DNA of 64,000 nucleotides, taken from positions 4,269,351 to 4,333,350 of the forward strand of contig CM051002.1 of the NCBI GenBank assembly GCA_027704905.1. The letters run 5' to 3'. This document shows positions 1 through 11,203 of the stretch, in pieces. The notes under the pieces are model-generated. The model did no database searches. It had not been told where the DNA came from and worked only from the letters and a program-made list of their open reading frames with translations. A program made the position numbers and the translations under genes. Numbering within the stretch: the first letter of the stretch is position 1; every line of letters starts with the position of its first letter. The DNA is from Muraenolepis orangiensis. Taxonomy: Eukaryota; Chordata; Actinopteri; Gadiformes; Muraenolepididae.

Positions 1-1445
1 AATGCATGTCATGCCATGCAAGATGAACGACTTCAAGTTTTGTTGAACGCCATTTGCGTTCTAGTCTTTTGCTTTGTTTGAGGGTGTGAGTCTTCTCAGT
101 GAACCAAGGCGCCGGCCATTTTGTGGTTCACTTTTTAACAATAAGAGGAGCAGCAGAGTCGATTGCTGCAGATAAGGCCCACAGAGCCACTAAAGTCAGA
201 GAGAGGAGCGAGTGAGAAAGGTAACTTAGCTGCCATGGATGCAGTCGTTGCAGGGGTGATGCGACGGCAGCTATAGGTAGCCTAGCACTCATCGTGGGGG
301 CATGAAACCACCACCTTGAAAGTAAGCAGGAAGTGGTCAGATAAAGCTGAGGTGTAAGGTGAGATGGCCAGGTCTGAGATATCAACACCACGGGCCAAGA
401 CGAGATCCAGCGTGTTTCCACCATTTTGGGTAGGGTACTGGACAAGCTGTTTAAAGCCAAGCGCATCTGTTATAGAAAGAAAAACCTTTGCAAGAGGATC
501 AGACGAGTTATTCACATGAATGTTAAAATCACCAACAAGCAAAACACTGTTACAAGGTCAGCCGCGAACTCAGAGAACTCATCCACAAAACGTGTGTATG
601 GGCCCGGTGGGCGGTATACTATAGCTAAGAAGAATGAATCTACTGCCCTTTCTGCAGTAGTAGGTACTGAGGAGCAGAAAGCAAGAACTTCAAAGGATGA
701 AAAAGCACAGTTATTTTTCAAACTTGAGAGTTTCAAACTTGAGATTAAAGCCACTCCACCACCTTTGTTTTGATTCTCAGGATAACTGTGTGCTAACATA
801 GTTGGGTGGGGTAGCTTCGTTTAACTGTAAGTAAACGTCTGGTTTTAACCATGGTTCACGTAGGCCCAGGATGTCTATCTTATTTTCAACCACTAAATCA
901 TGGACCAAGAGTGTGAAAGCGATGTTGAAAGCGATCTGATATTTATGAATCCTATTCTAAGCTCTTCCAAAGTATTAAGGTTTGAGGGAGTTGGATTGAA
1001 CTTAGCTCAGTGAAAGTGTTTACAGGAACATTTTTGGAGATTTGCTTTTGCCTGCGGGTTTTATACCTCAGGACAGTGCGGGGCAACTCCACAATACTGA
1101 TAGGTGTAGGTGTACTATAAACCTCCAGTATGCAGTTGCTGCTGCTGTGACCAGTATATAAACCTGGAGGTACCTTAGTGTCAGCATTACGTGCCACATC
1201 ACCCAGGCTAACTAACCTAGTTAACCCACTCAGTATTCTAGACTCTGCAACGTGGGCTAGTATGTTGCTAGCAGGTTCGCTAATTGCCGGCGTCCCAGCA
1301 TGCTGTATGTGCATAAGTCATGCCTGGCTAAGACATCTATCTATGTTTTCTGACATAATTGAGGCGCCTAACCCAGTAGGGTGAAGGCCATCTCTCATCA
1401 GCATGCCAGGGTGGTCCCACATGGAGGACCAGTTATCTACAAACC
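1..1445 (-). mobile_element. L2-like LINE remnant, runs off the left edge
   Basis: Read on the minus strand, the segment holds, in order, the end of an esterase-like ORF1 domain (DGLHPTGLGA near 1365-1400), a linker, and an AP-endonuclease domain that continues off the window at position 1 into APWFTEKTHTLKQSK. The esterase end followed by endonuclease is known from L2/CR1-group LINEs of fish. The sequence carries stops and at least one frameshift, so it is dead. The 5' boundary near 1445 abuts another LINE tail on the opposite strand. The clade (L2 versus CR1) is inferred from protein motifs only. Confidence 0.75.
20..1030 (-). pseudogene. LINE ORF2 N-terminal AP-endonuclease domain, frameshifted
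   Basis: This would nick target DNA for target-primed reverse transcription in the nucleus. Visible motifs on the minus strand are LREPWLKPDVYL (the LTETW glutamate block), GGGVALI, YRPPGPYTRFVDEF, VGDFNIHVNN, LDLVLA and SDHFLLTF, so the usual acidic, Asp-Asn and Ser-Asp-His catalytic signatures can all be recognised. The reading frame shifts by one base at a short T run near 550, just before VGDFN, and changes again near 280. No reverse transcriptase is present because the element leaves the window. It is a pseudogene, not a host nuclease. Confidence 0.7.
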
Positions 1446-2250
1446 CTTAGTAATGTAATGTAATAATAATACATTACACAGTCATTATTTTGCTGGACTT
1501 TCTACTCATTACAGCTACGGCACAGTTCTGCACCGTACGGCACTGTATTCAAGATGCTGCAGCACTACTGGCACTTTAAAATGCTTTTAAATGTTTTTTT
1601 GCACAATTCAACACATATATCACAATACACACATGTATATATCTTCAGCTGTGTTGGGCAAGTTACTGAAAATAAGTAATATAAACAATCTATGAGCCAA
1701 ATAAGATTGATCTGTATTCACCGTTAGCTTTCGGCAGTGGCATTTCTTCTTTACACACATTTTATTTTTCTTGCACTGAGAAGTCTCAGTATTTTGCGTC
1801 TTCTGATCGTCTGTTTTTGAGAGCTCAGATTGACAACAGTGTCTGCACTGGCCGTTGTGTGCACTTTCGAGTCTAATGCTGAATGATTGACGTCATTCAT
1901 TGCGCCGCCGTAAAAGGTGGAAAAGTTCGGGGGATGACGTTAGATCATAAACCCGAAAGTAACGAGTAACGAGCCAACTTTAAATTCAGTAATTGTAACA
2001 GTGTTATTCAATTTGAAAAAGTAACTAGTTACTCTTAACGTTACCGACAAAAATAAGGCGTTACAGTTTGTAACGCGTTACCTCCAACACTGTCCACTAG
2101 TCACTTTATTGATATTTTTATTGTTATTTATATTGTGTATAGTAAGTATAGTATAATAAGTATAGTGTTTTATAAATGTCATACTGTGGGATGCATAATG
2201 GGGAGTAAGCATTCAATTGTACAGTTGCATATGTCAAATAAAAATCTTGA
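1446..2250 (+). mobile_element. CR1/Rex1-type LINE 3' end (subfamily c), split by a hAT element
   Basis: The flanks 1446-1648 and 2093-2250 together match the non-coding 3' end seen at 52490-52722, 36949-37203, 23235-23412 and, reversed, at 24578-24840. Shared blocks are GCTGGACTTT, the GCACTTTAAAATGCTTTTAA block, TTTTTGCACAATTCAACAC, the GGGGAGTAAGCATTC box and the terminal AATAAAAATCTTG. No coding sequence is left. The hAT element at 1649-2092 sits in the middle. Confidence 0.65.
1649..2092. mobile_element. Small non-autonomous hAT-like element
   Basis: The left end CTGTGTTGGGCAAGTTAC and the reversed right end CAGTGTTGGAGGTAACGCG are diverged terminal inverted repeats of a common fish hAT type. 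The 8 bp on either side (ATCTTCAG and TCCACTAG) are both close to TCCATCAG, which is what uninterrupted copies of the surrounding LINE tail carry at this point (52551 and 36965). This fits an old 8-bp target duplication. The 444-bp body has no transposase reading frame. Confidence 0.65.
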
Positions 2251-4103
2251 AACTTTAATAAAGCTTTTCAAATGCTTTATCAATAGGCCCACCTGCTGTA
2301 TTTTGGTCCTTCTCACTTTGAGCTATAAACGTTGGTCTTCATTCTATTTGTGCTTATGAACACTCTCCATATTTTACCTGCCAGCTGCTGTTTAGAAGAA
2401 GCTGTCACTTTAAAATGAAAATTACTTTTATTGTAGTTTAAACATTTCCTGGCGGTTCAAACCTTTCCTTCTACTGCAGAAAACAAAAAACAAAAATGCG
2501 AAACAATTCTGTCCGGAATGAAGTTTGGGGTTGATTGGTTTGTGTTTGGCAAATTTGCCTAGAAAAAAAATAAAAAGTACCTATAGCCATTGCACTGCAT
2601 AACAAGCTGTATGCGCAGCACTCCAGTCACACATTGGATAAATTACTTTCATAATTAGCCCAGTCCCTCAATAACACACGGAGAGATCTTCTCCTCCTGA
2701 CTAGCTGGGAAGCCAGGGGATAAAGGAAAAAAGGAAAAATAAAAACTAGAAACAAAACAAACTGTGTATGCATATCGTCTGAACATACATTTTCTTGAGA
2801 GAATAGGAGCATAAATAAGGAAGATAATTTAAATAATTGATGAGATCAATTATGCAACCATTCAATTGTTTCATGGACAGAGTCCTTTAATTCTGCAGGA
2901 CTTAGGATTTACTTGCAGGGTTTTTAACCACATAACACAAGGGTTCAAAGACAAAGAGTCGTACACTCTGAGGTTCCTAGCGATAAAGTGAGACGGTATT
3001 GAAGATGGACAGAAGTGAATGCAATCTTAATTAGAGGAGAGAGTATCTAATTGAGTTAGATGTTTCTTACTGAAAACACATCGTTTTGTAGATAACCACC
3101 AAAACCCAAATTACTATATTATCCGAATGTTATATTTAATCCTGGAGATGTTTTGCAATCATTTGTAACACAACGATTCACCCGCCGCTTCGCCATTAAC
3201 TCTCATTCATTTTCCTGCTGCCCGCCCATGCGTATATAGTAACCTTTTAACCTTTATAAGGATAGTAGCAAATAAAAAACTAAACCCTTGCTCCAAGACG
3301 TTTTGATGTCAAATAGTCAGCAGATGCCAAGGATAAAGCAAGCCTTGTATTTTTTGCTGAGTTATCAGGGGAGAACACTTTCACTGTATTGAGATGGAAG
3401 GCAGCTTGCTCTCTCTCGCTCGCTGTTCACAGGAAAGCTACAATAGCAGTGACCGGTTGACGAGTGTCTAGTGGTAAGAAGCAAGGGAGGAACCAGCTTT
3501 CAATCTCTCTCCGCCCTTTGTGTCGATGGACGGGTTTGGACAGCTGGCAGCAAGTCCTCGGCATAGCCCGGCTCTATAGTGTATTTTATCATATGATGTG
3601 TTATTGTGCTGATACATCAGTGGCCGTGCACGATGATGGCCACATAACTCTGGCCTTCCACAGTCAGAGTGTTTGGTTGAATTATTCAGGTTGGCCCATG
3701 AATACAATCATGTGGAATATGGCTGGATGAGATGGGGGAACGGGATGGGGAGGTGGGACGGGACGGGGGTTTGGGAAGGGACGGCTGGGGGGAAAGAATA
3801 CATCAGTTTAATTGAAACAGTAAATCCAACAACTGGCTCTCAAAGAGGAGAGCATTTAGTTTAATTGGTGAATTGGTTGGTTGTGATAGGGATGTGCACA
3901 CGGTTGGTTGTTTCCCAGGTTTGATTTCCACACATTACATGTGTAGACATACCGCTTGTTAGGACACAGCCAAGGGGCACGGGGGAGGGGGGGGGTGTAC
4001 TTGTGTTGTGTTGTGTTTCTGAATGTCGATGGGGTTGGCTCTATATAATCTGTCTCTCAAACAGGCCAAGACACGGCCCGGCAGTGTACAGCAGTAGAGA
4101 TAG

Positions 4104-4106
<3 letters not shown>
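2251..4106. other. No gene seen; unique-looking DNA
   Basis: AT-rich with no repeat family, long reading frame of convincing composition or RNA structure that I recognise. A G-rich patch (3731-3795) and a short TGTTG repeat (4002-4016) are the only low-complexity parts. Confidence 0.6.

Positions 4107-4135
<29 letters not shown>
4107..4135. repeat. (GA)n microsatellite
   Basis: About 14 uninterrupted GA units. Confidence 0.9.
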
Positions 4136-4139
4136 GTCC

Positions 4140-4880
4140 CGGCTGTCAGACCAGGGCTCTTTTATTATTTTCCGAGCAGGTAGCTTCCCTGTGATGGATT
4201 GACAACAACTGGGCTCTGGCAGTCCGGAATCAATTATGGGTGAGTTCATGAAATTGAACAGAGGTGAACAGAGAAACTTTTTACGGGTAATTTGATCAAA
4301 TCCATGTTGACCCCAAACCCCTGGGACCCTGCGGGCCGATATTGGATTGTAATTACTTTGCGGCAACACAAAACAAATGTGTATTACAGAGGTGGACCTT
4401 GTCTACACATTGTGAATTTCAATTAGCGTGTATGAAGCCAATACAGCGTGCAGGGACTCAATATGTTCCATGGCTAAGTGATAATGCTGCTTATCAGTGT
4501 AAGTATAGGATTAAAGAGAAACCCTGGGACAGGAAAACAAATCCTGGAAGGCAGCACAGCCCATGCTGGCATATTTGTCTCACTCTCTTTCTCTCTCTTT
4601 TTCTCTCTCTCCCTCTTTCATTCCCTCCCCCATCTCGCTATCTCTCTTCCTCCCCCTCTCTCTCTCTTTCTCTTTCTCTCCCTCCCTCTCGCCAGTCCCC
4701 TCTACCCCGGCGATCAGAAGATAACAGGTTGATTAGGTTAAGGATAAGGTTGATTGCTAAGTACCACTGCACATTTAATTACAAACGCCACCTCATTATG
4801 CGCAGCAGCCTTATTTACCCCCGGACCCCCAACTGGTTTCACTACAATTCTCATGCAAATAGGACAATTATCTAGCCCAT
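4140..4880. other. Unique block, possible conserved non-coding DNA
   Basis: Repeat-free apart from the CT tract inside it. It has several AATTA/TAATTA homeodomain-type cores and an octamer ATGCAAAT at 4853-4860 followed by GGACAATTA, a SOX-type core. This composition resembles vertebrate developmental enhancers, but without an alignment that is only a guess. No reading frame here looks like a protein exon. Confidence 0.2.
4575..4695. repeat. (CT)-rich imperfect microsatellite
   Basis: Polypyrimidine tract of CTCTCTTT, CCCTCT and TCTC units with several interruptions; it lies within the unique block. Confidence 0.85.
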
Positions 4881-5398
4881 CAATGTGGGGGGAGATGCAA
4901 GTCTAGTTTGTTTCTAAAGACATTGTTTGCACTATTGAGCGCATCATTAAGTGCTTCACTGCAAGGATGCCATCGGGAGGAAGGCATCCTCTGTGACCTA
5001 TGAGAAAAGAGCTCTCCAATGCAAAGCAGTGGCAGGGGAAGTGCGATATATCAATTTGAAGAACTCACTTTGAACAAATGGTTCACAGGCACATTTTCCA
5101 AGAAGCTGGATTTTGCAGGTTAATCGGCTAGTATTTGAAGTCAGAATTCAGGGGAAGCGAGAATTCAATTGAGTTTCAGAAACCAAGATGAGACTTGTCT
5201 ACCAAGTAGTCTAATCTAACTCTACCTGCTTCATGCTATGGTTTATTCATTTTATCAGTGTTTTTTGATTGATTCTAACCGATTTTTTATTATAATTTTT
5301 TTTTGTGTATTGTGCTGTATAGTGTTGTTTATAGTATATAGTATAGTATATAGTAGGTAGTATATTGTATTGTTTATGGAATATAGTATAGTGAATAG
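4881..5398. other. No gene seen
   Basis: Unique-looking DNA, then from 5290 a low-complexity stretch of TATAGTATAGT-type units. Nothing else recognised. Confidence 0.55.
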
Positions 5399-5440
5399 CA
5401 GTGGAGGCTCGTCCATTGAGGAAAAGGAGGACCATCCTTC
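5399..5440 (+). mobile_element. Possible left terminus of a hAT-type element
   Basis: CAGTGGAGGCTCGTCCATT followed by GAGGAAAAGGAGGACC has the look of a common fish hAT terminus. I could not find the matching inverted right end before the microsatellite at 6115, so the element is either truncated or unrelated. The DNA from 5440 to 6114 holds no gene that I recognise. Confidence 0.3.
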
Positions 5441-5580
5441 GTAACATTTCAGAGAAAAATAAACATGCAAGAGAAAAATAAATACACATTAATTTAACAG
5501 ATTCATCTGTAAAAATACTGAAAATATTACTATTTTAACACTTTGAAGGAACAACAATCATGTCCCCGTGTCAAAGTACC

Positions 5581-5598
5581 AACAGCGCCCTCTACGGT
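5581..5598 (-). promoter_or_regulatory. Weak CTCF-like motif
   Basis: The minus strand reads ACCGTAGAGGGCGCTGTT, which fits the AGRKGGCGC core of CTCF sites but lacks the usual CCACC start. Such sequences also occur by chance or inside repeats, so this is a low-grade candidate. Confidence 0.2.
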
Positions 5599-6113
5599 AA
5601 TTTAAAATGAATGTACAGAGGACCTTCCTCCCCAAGCTCCCCATTGAAGTCCATTATAAAACTGCCAGACCCGAGCGGCCGGTGAGTTCTGGTTTTGTGT
5701 GTATGGCAGTAAGGGAGAACAATTATCCCTTAGGGCGGGTCTAGCGAGAGGCTCTGTGAACCAATCATCAGAGAAACCTGCACTGGTGAATACCCTTTCA
5801 GAGATTTGGGGGGTGGGTTATCATCATGCAAGGATCTATCTTGTGTCATTCATTAATTCCGCGTTCCAGAAAACTTGTGAGTCATTTACTTGTTGTAAAT
5901 GTTTTCAGCTCATTCTACACACTCTCCAAAGTCTTTGGACTTTGTGTCGCTAATAAGCTGTTTGATCTTGGAAACAACGAGTTGGAAACACAATGGTGGG
6001 AACTGTTTCCATGCTGCCATCTTGTGTGGGCACCGGTTTCGTAGTCTAGTGAGGCATATTAAATGAGGATGGGGTTTTTTTGGTTGTCAATATGGACTTT
6101 CAGATGTGTCCAC

Positions 6114-6291
<178 letters not shown>

Positions 6292-6433
6292 CCTGGGAAA
6301 TGTAGGTCTTCAATGTAAAAAGTGTATTTCATGGTCAATTTTCTGCCAATCTCGAAATAACGTTCCCTACAGCATGATTGATGTTTTAAGTCATACAATG
6401 CGAGAGTTGACTAGACTGAGGTTTCATTATATC

Positions 6434-6457
6434 AGTGGTTCTCAAACAGGGGGTCCC
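6434..6457 (+). mobile_element. Possible left terminus of a hAT-type element
   Basis: CAGTGGTTCTCAAACAGGGG resembles the ends of vertebrate hAT elements. The 16-bp minisatellite and the LINE follow directly. No inverted partner was found, so the call rests on the terminus alone. Confidence 0.3.
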
Positions 6458-7812
6458 TTGGCCCTTCGGACTAGTGAATCCTCTTACCCCACGACGACTG
6501 CACTCCTGTACATGGTACAAACACCATCATCAAGTTTGCTGACGACACAACAGTGGTGGGCCTCATCAAAAACAACAATGAGGCAGCCTACAGGGACGAG
6601 GTCCAGCACCTGGTGGCATGGTGAGCTGAAAAAAACATGGCCCTCAACACCAAGAAGCCCAAGGAGCTGATTGTGGACTTCAGGAAGACCAGAGCTGGCG
6701 CACATGCCCCATCCTCATCAACGGAGCGGAGGTCGAGCGTGTCTCCAGCGTAAAATTTCTGGGGGTCCACATCTCCGAGGACCTCTCCTGGTCCCTCAAT
6801 ATTGCCTCACTGGTAAAAAAAGGTTCACCAGAGTCTATTCTTCCTGAGGAGACTGAGGAAAGCCCACCTGTCCCCTCAGATTCTGGTGAACTTTTACCGG
6901 TGTGCCATCGAAAGCAACTCACTGAATCACAGTGTGGTATGGCAACTGCACTTTTTTCGACCGGAAAGCGCTGCAGAGGGTGGAGAAAACCACCCAACGC
7001 ATCGTTGGATTACCCCTCCCTGCAATAAACACTACCCACCACAAACGGTGTCTGAGGAAGGCACAACAAATAGACACCTCTCACCTCAACCATGGACTGT
7101 TTGCCCTCCTCCCCTCCGGGAGGCGCTATAGAACCTTTGTTCCAAGTCAAGCAGGCTTAGGAACAGCTTCTTCCTCTCAGCTGTCATTTCTCTGAAAATT
7201 ATTATAAATATTTATTGATAACATACCTGTAAATGTGTATATTTTTACATTTGTACTGTACCTGCCATATATATTTTAATCTGTTGAAACAACTGAATAT
7301 CCCTGCTCACTTCCTGCTGTATATACATTTATATAAATGTATCCTGTTTTTCATAAATGCATACCCCTGATCACCTGTTAAATACTTGTACACTTACCTC
7401 TATACATATATACCTAATACTATGCACATATCGCACACATACTCTATAAGTAATCTTATTACTGTTTTTATACCTAGTAGACTGTCTTTTAGCCACTGTA
7501 AACTGTAAATGATATATTACCATGCACTTTACTGCAACATTTGCACTCTGGTTAGATGCCAAGTAATTGTTGCTGTACTGTACTTGTGCTGTACACTGAC
7601 AATAAATTTGAATCTAATCTAATCTAGTGAACCCTTGGACTAGTGAACTCTCGGACTAATGAACCCTCGGACTAGTAAACCCTCGGACTAGTGAACCCTC
7701 GGACTTATGAACCCCCGGACTAGTGAACCCTCAGACTAATGAACCCCCGGGCTAGTGAACCCTCGGACTAATGAACCCCCGGACTGGTTAACTCTTCGAC
7801 TAGTGGACCCCT
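6458..7812. repeat. 16-bp minisatellite, interrupted by a LINE
   Basis: Eleven full units of the form GTGAACCCTCGGACTA plus a part unit occupy 7627-7812, with alternation of GTGAACC and ATGAACC starts. One more partial unit (CCCTTCGGACTAGTGAA) lies at 6463-6479, on the far side of the LINE at 6482-7623. The LINE therefore landed inside the array or next to its first unit. Confidence 0.85.
6482..7623 (+). mobile_element. CR1/Rex1-type LINE (subfamily a), 5'-truncated
   Basis: The coding part starts within the reverse transcriptase at the catalytic box (IIKFADDTTVVGLI, 6525-6565) and continues through ELIVDFRKTR, FFLRRLRKAHLSPQIL and a degraded C-terminal thumb region (GRRYRTFVPSQ at about 7120). 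Stops and frameshifts are frequent. A 400-bp AT-rich 3' UTR follows, ending GACAATAAATTTGAATCT and ATCTAATCTA. The flanks carry CTAGTGAATCC (6471) and CTAGTGAACCC (7624), an 11-bp target duplication with one mismatch. The 3' UTR matches 42285-42680. Confidence 0.85.
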
Positions 7813-8139
7813 CCCCGTATCCAGCTTTGGTGGATCTGTGGATAACTCAGGACTGTGAACATCTCCCTGGTCCCATTCATCTGTCAGAGCATGCTGCGGA
7901 GAAATAAGAAACCAAAAAAAAATATTACGTTCTGAGGTTTATGACATTTCCCGCTCTCAGTCCAAAAATTAAAAAAAGGGAGAACGAATAGAGAACAACA
8001 TTGCTGCCAAGCGGAGCAAATAGGTGTACTAAAATATGTCTCCTGTAAAGAAAGTGCAGACAGACGGGAATTATCACGATGCCACTTTGCTAACTGATGT
8101 AAATTATCCCATTGTTTTCCACGCGCTGTCATTTAACTA
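7813..8139. other. No gene seen
   Basis: Unique-looking 330 bp with one A run and nothing recognised. Confidence 0.5.
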
Positions 8140-8198
8140 TTCTCTGGTCTCTCTCTCTCTCTCTCTCTCGGTGTCTCTAAATGGTCTCTCTCTCTCTC

Positions 8199-8276
<78 letters not shown>
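8140..8276. repeat. (CT)n microsatellite
   Basis: Interrupted twice near 8170-8200, then about 75 bp of nearly pure CT. It marks the left edge of a duplicated segment; a short CT tract stands at the same place in the second copy (11056-11073). Confidence 0.95.
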
Positions 8277-8277
<1 letters not shown>

Positions 8278-8885
8278 GCACGGCTGTAAAAGTAGGAAAT
8301 GTCACCCAGCATCCCTTCACTATGGGATGGTGAGAGGAGGCAGGAGGGGTGTAGACAAACAGCAACAAGTACATAGCTTACACATGACCAAGTCGATTAG
8401 GTCGGAAGCAAATGTCATAGCACATTTTCTTCATCGACAACAAATACATATCAAGTATATGCAATGCTGTCCCGTATATTCATGCAGACATGGCCCTTGA
8501 TATTGCAAATGCACAGTGTCTGGGAAATGTAATCAATGGAGTTGGTTTTAGAGCAGAGCCGGTGCTGTACAAAGAAATATGTTACCTCTATTTCAGAGAA
8601 GGCTATTTCAACTTTAGTCTCCCATTCCTCTTGAAGGGTTCCGGGACTTCAGTCGGCCTGTGAGCTCTGCCTCCCACAACTTCACAAAGGTTGACGTGAA
8701 AACCTATTATCACAGTGAATGCAGCAGATTTACCCTCTTCCAAATAATTCCTCATGAATTACTCTGATTCATTATAGAAATAAAGGTCAGATTATTAAAA
8801 TGACAATATCTTGAGTCTGAAAAATTAAAAGATCTCAATCTTGAAAGAAAGACCTTATTTTGGCCACTGCATTTTTTTCCTGTCT

Positions 8886-9165
8886 ACTAAATCTAAATCT
8901 AAATCTGGAGGATTTAATCCTAAATCTAAATCTGGAGGATATAATCGTCTTTATTGGTCACATACATGTACACACACAAAGAGTGAAATTGGTATCTCTG
9001 CATTTTACCCATGCTAGTATTAGAAGCAGTGGGCAGCTATTGTATATACAGCACCCCAGGAGCAGTGTAATGGTGTGTGTAGGTGCCTTATTCAAGGGCA
9101 CCTTGGCAGTGCCAAGGTCTTTCGGGGAATTGAACCAGGGGTCCACTAACGGGGTCCAACAGGCC
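8886..9165 (-). mobile_element. tRNA-derived SINE (S1)
   Basis: On the minus strand a B-box (GGTTCAATTCC) lies in the partial head, followed by the body (GTGCCCTTGA, CTGCTTCTAATACTAGC, GGGTAAAATGCAGAGA) and the tail GACCAATAAAGACG with repeats of AGATTTAGATTTAG. The A-box end is missing or diverged. It would have been transcribed by RNA polymerase III. Confidence 0.75.
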
Positions 9166-9168
9166 TAT

Positions 9169-9958
9169 ATCACGTTAGATTAGAACGCCGGAAGTACCCG
9201 TTAAAAATTGCTGAAGCAGTGTATCCCAAGTTCCGGACAGGATGCCTATGTATTTAATATAGGCTATTTATTTTATGGATTTGGATTATTTCAATGTACC
9301 TTTTCATTTGCGTGTTAATATGTCATGTGCAGCTGTATCTGTTCTAAAAGGGAATGCCTGTTATTCTTGTGAATATGAGTTGTCTTAAAATCAAAGTGCT
9401 TGTGACATACTTGTGGCATTGAGTTAAAACCAAATTTGTATAAAATACCGATATATATCGTATATCGCGATGCAGCCTAAAAATACCTATGATTTTTGGT
9501 CCTTATCGCCCAGCCCTACTTGGGACCAGTGCTTTTAATCACACACTTACCTGACATTATGTGGCTCTATTCGGATGAGAGATGGCGTGTGTGTGGGGGT
9601 CAGGACCAGTGCTTTTAATCATACACTTACCCGTCATTATTAGCCTATTCCGCCCACTTTTCGAGACGTATATGCTCTCCTTGTCAAAGTGCAAACTGCA
9701 GACATACGCGCTACCCCTGAGAACATGAAACGAGGGACCTTCATCCTCCTTATCAGCCTCACATAAGACTTGCGGAGGAGTTTGTCTTTGGGTAAATGGT
9801 GTAAACTGAAGTAGGGCTGTCTTTGTTTAGACGTTGAGCAGTCGGTACATTACAATAACAGAGAGGAGAGGAGGCGGCCACAGTTTGTCACATATCTGGG
9901 GTAACTACCGGAAGTAAGAGTACACTGCTCACGGCTCCGGAAGCAGGAAGTGTGATAT
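9169..9958. mobile_element. 790-bp insertion unique to copy A, candidate DNA element
   Basis: It is absent from the second copy of the duplicated segment. It is bounded by AGGCCTAT on both sides (9161-9168 and 9959-9966), an exact 8-bp direct repeat, as hAT elements make. The two ends share only ATCAC as an inverted terminus. Inside are a diverged hAT-like end (TATCGCCCAGCCCTAC, 9504-9519) and a two-copy direct repeat beginning GGACCAGTGCTTTTAATCA (9532 and 9601). No coding region. A deletion in copy B is the alternative. Confidence 0.5.
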
Positions 9959-10190
9959 AGGCCTATTGCCTGCATGATAAAGTTGTACTGTTAAAGCCTT
10001 CCGTTTATTTGTTGAAATTTTTTTTATTGTTGCATTTCTCCTCGTAGTTTCCCATAGTTTTTGAAGACTACCTGACCCTGTTGGCTTCATTTTGCAGCAG
10101 TAGCAAGAGACGGGCCCCAATGCGCAGCTTCACCTAAACTCTGCCCATTATACACTTTCTACACTATCACTAACCGCTAGACCTCCCTCG

Positions 10191-10904
10191 GCCATACAAC
10201 ACTAGAGCTATGTGTTGTCCGTGTGTGTGTGTGTGTGTGCGCACGCGTGGGTTCAGACCTCACAGAAACAGCAAGACTGCCAATTCGAGAGTAAAATAAG
10301 ACAAATATACACATTAACAAAAAATGTGCACTTCTTCATGTCATGGTACGGAGTTTCGCTTTTATCTAACCTCAAAATAAATTACAGAGAATATATTTTA
10401 CATAAAGGTCTTATCAGTCAATATTATACACTTGCGGATGTTAACTTTGTATCTGTTGGACCTTTTCTCCGGGCTGTACTGCTTAGTGCTGATATTTTTT
10501 CCGGTATCATCAAGCTGTAATTTATTGGTGTCCGGCGTCTCGTTCACAAGAAAAAACAATTAATTTGTTGTGAATAATATAATTGGTGAAAGCATGGCGA
10601 CGTAATAAAGTGAAGTGGAGATATAGTGTGTAGACTACACTTACAGACAAGTTAACCTTGATTGCCTCGGTCATGATACTATGGCCAGTGCTGGGCAGCT
10701 AACCCTTTGACACAAACACACACACACACACCGACACACACACACATTCAAAACGCTTCAAAAGAGGGTCTCTGAGGTCAACACCCCCTCCACTAAATCA
10801 AGGTATTTTGGGCATGTTGGCAAAGAGACAACGCCACGGTCTCCCGTAGCCGCTGTGTGAGTGTGTACTGTGTAACACTATGTGAGATCTAAATATAAAT
10901 GTAG
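10191..10904. other. No gene seen; spacer between duplicated segments
   Basis: Contains short TG (10218-10238) and CA (10710-10746) tracts. No repeat family or reading frame recognised. Confidence 0.5.
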
Positions 10905-11042
10905 GTAGGATTGAATCCACTTTATTGGTCACACACATACATACATACCAGCGTATGTACACATACACAGTGAAATGTGTTTCTCTGCATTTAACCCATC
11001 CTAGTATTAGGAGCAGTGGACAGCTATTGTACATACAGAGAA
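10905..11042 (-). mobile_element. tRNA-derived SINE (S2), head missing
   Basis: Tail and first body block only: GATTGAATCCACTTTATTGG, CAGTGAAATGTGTTTCTC, TTAACCCATCCTAGTATTAG and GGAGCAGTGGACAGCTATT on the plus strand. The tRNA-like head is gone; the copy ends where the CT tract of the duplicated segment begins. Confidence 0.7.
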
Positions 11043-11203
11043 ACATACAGTACTCTATCTCTCTCTCTCTCTCGTACGACTGTAAAAGATGGAAATGTCA
11101 CCCAGCTTCCCTTCACTATGGGATGGTGAGAGGAGGCAGGAGGGATGTAGACAAACAGGTGCAACAAGTACAAAGCTTACACATGACCAAGTCGATTAGG
11201 TCA

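Larger units (their letters stand above)
8256..10190. repeat. Duplicated segment, copy A
   Basis: Starts at the CT tract, then GACTGTAAAAG-type sequence and GAAATGTCACCCAGC, and runs through a SINE to CTCTGCCCATTATACACT. The same order with high identity is found at 11056-12095, 2.8 kb downstream. Copy A alone holds the extra 9169-9958 block, so without it the unit is about 1.1 kb. Both copies carry the SINE at the same place, so the duplication is younger than the SINE. Confidence 0.85.
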
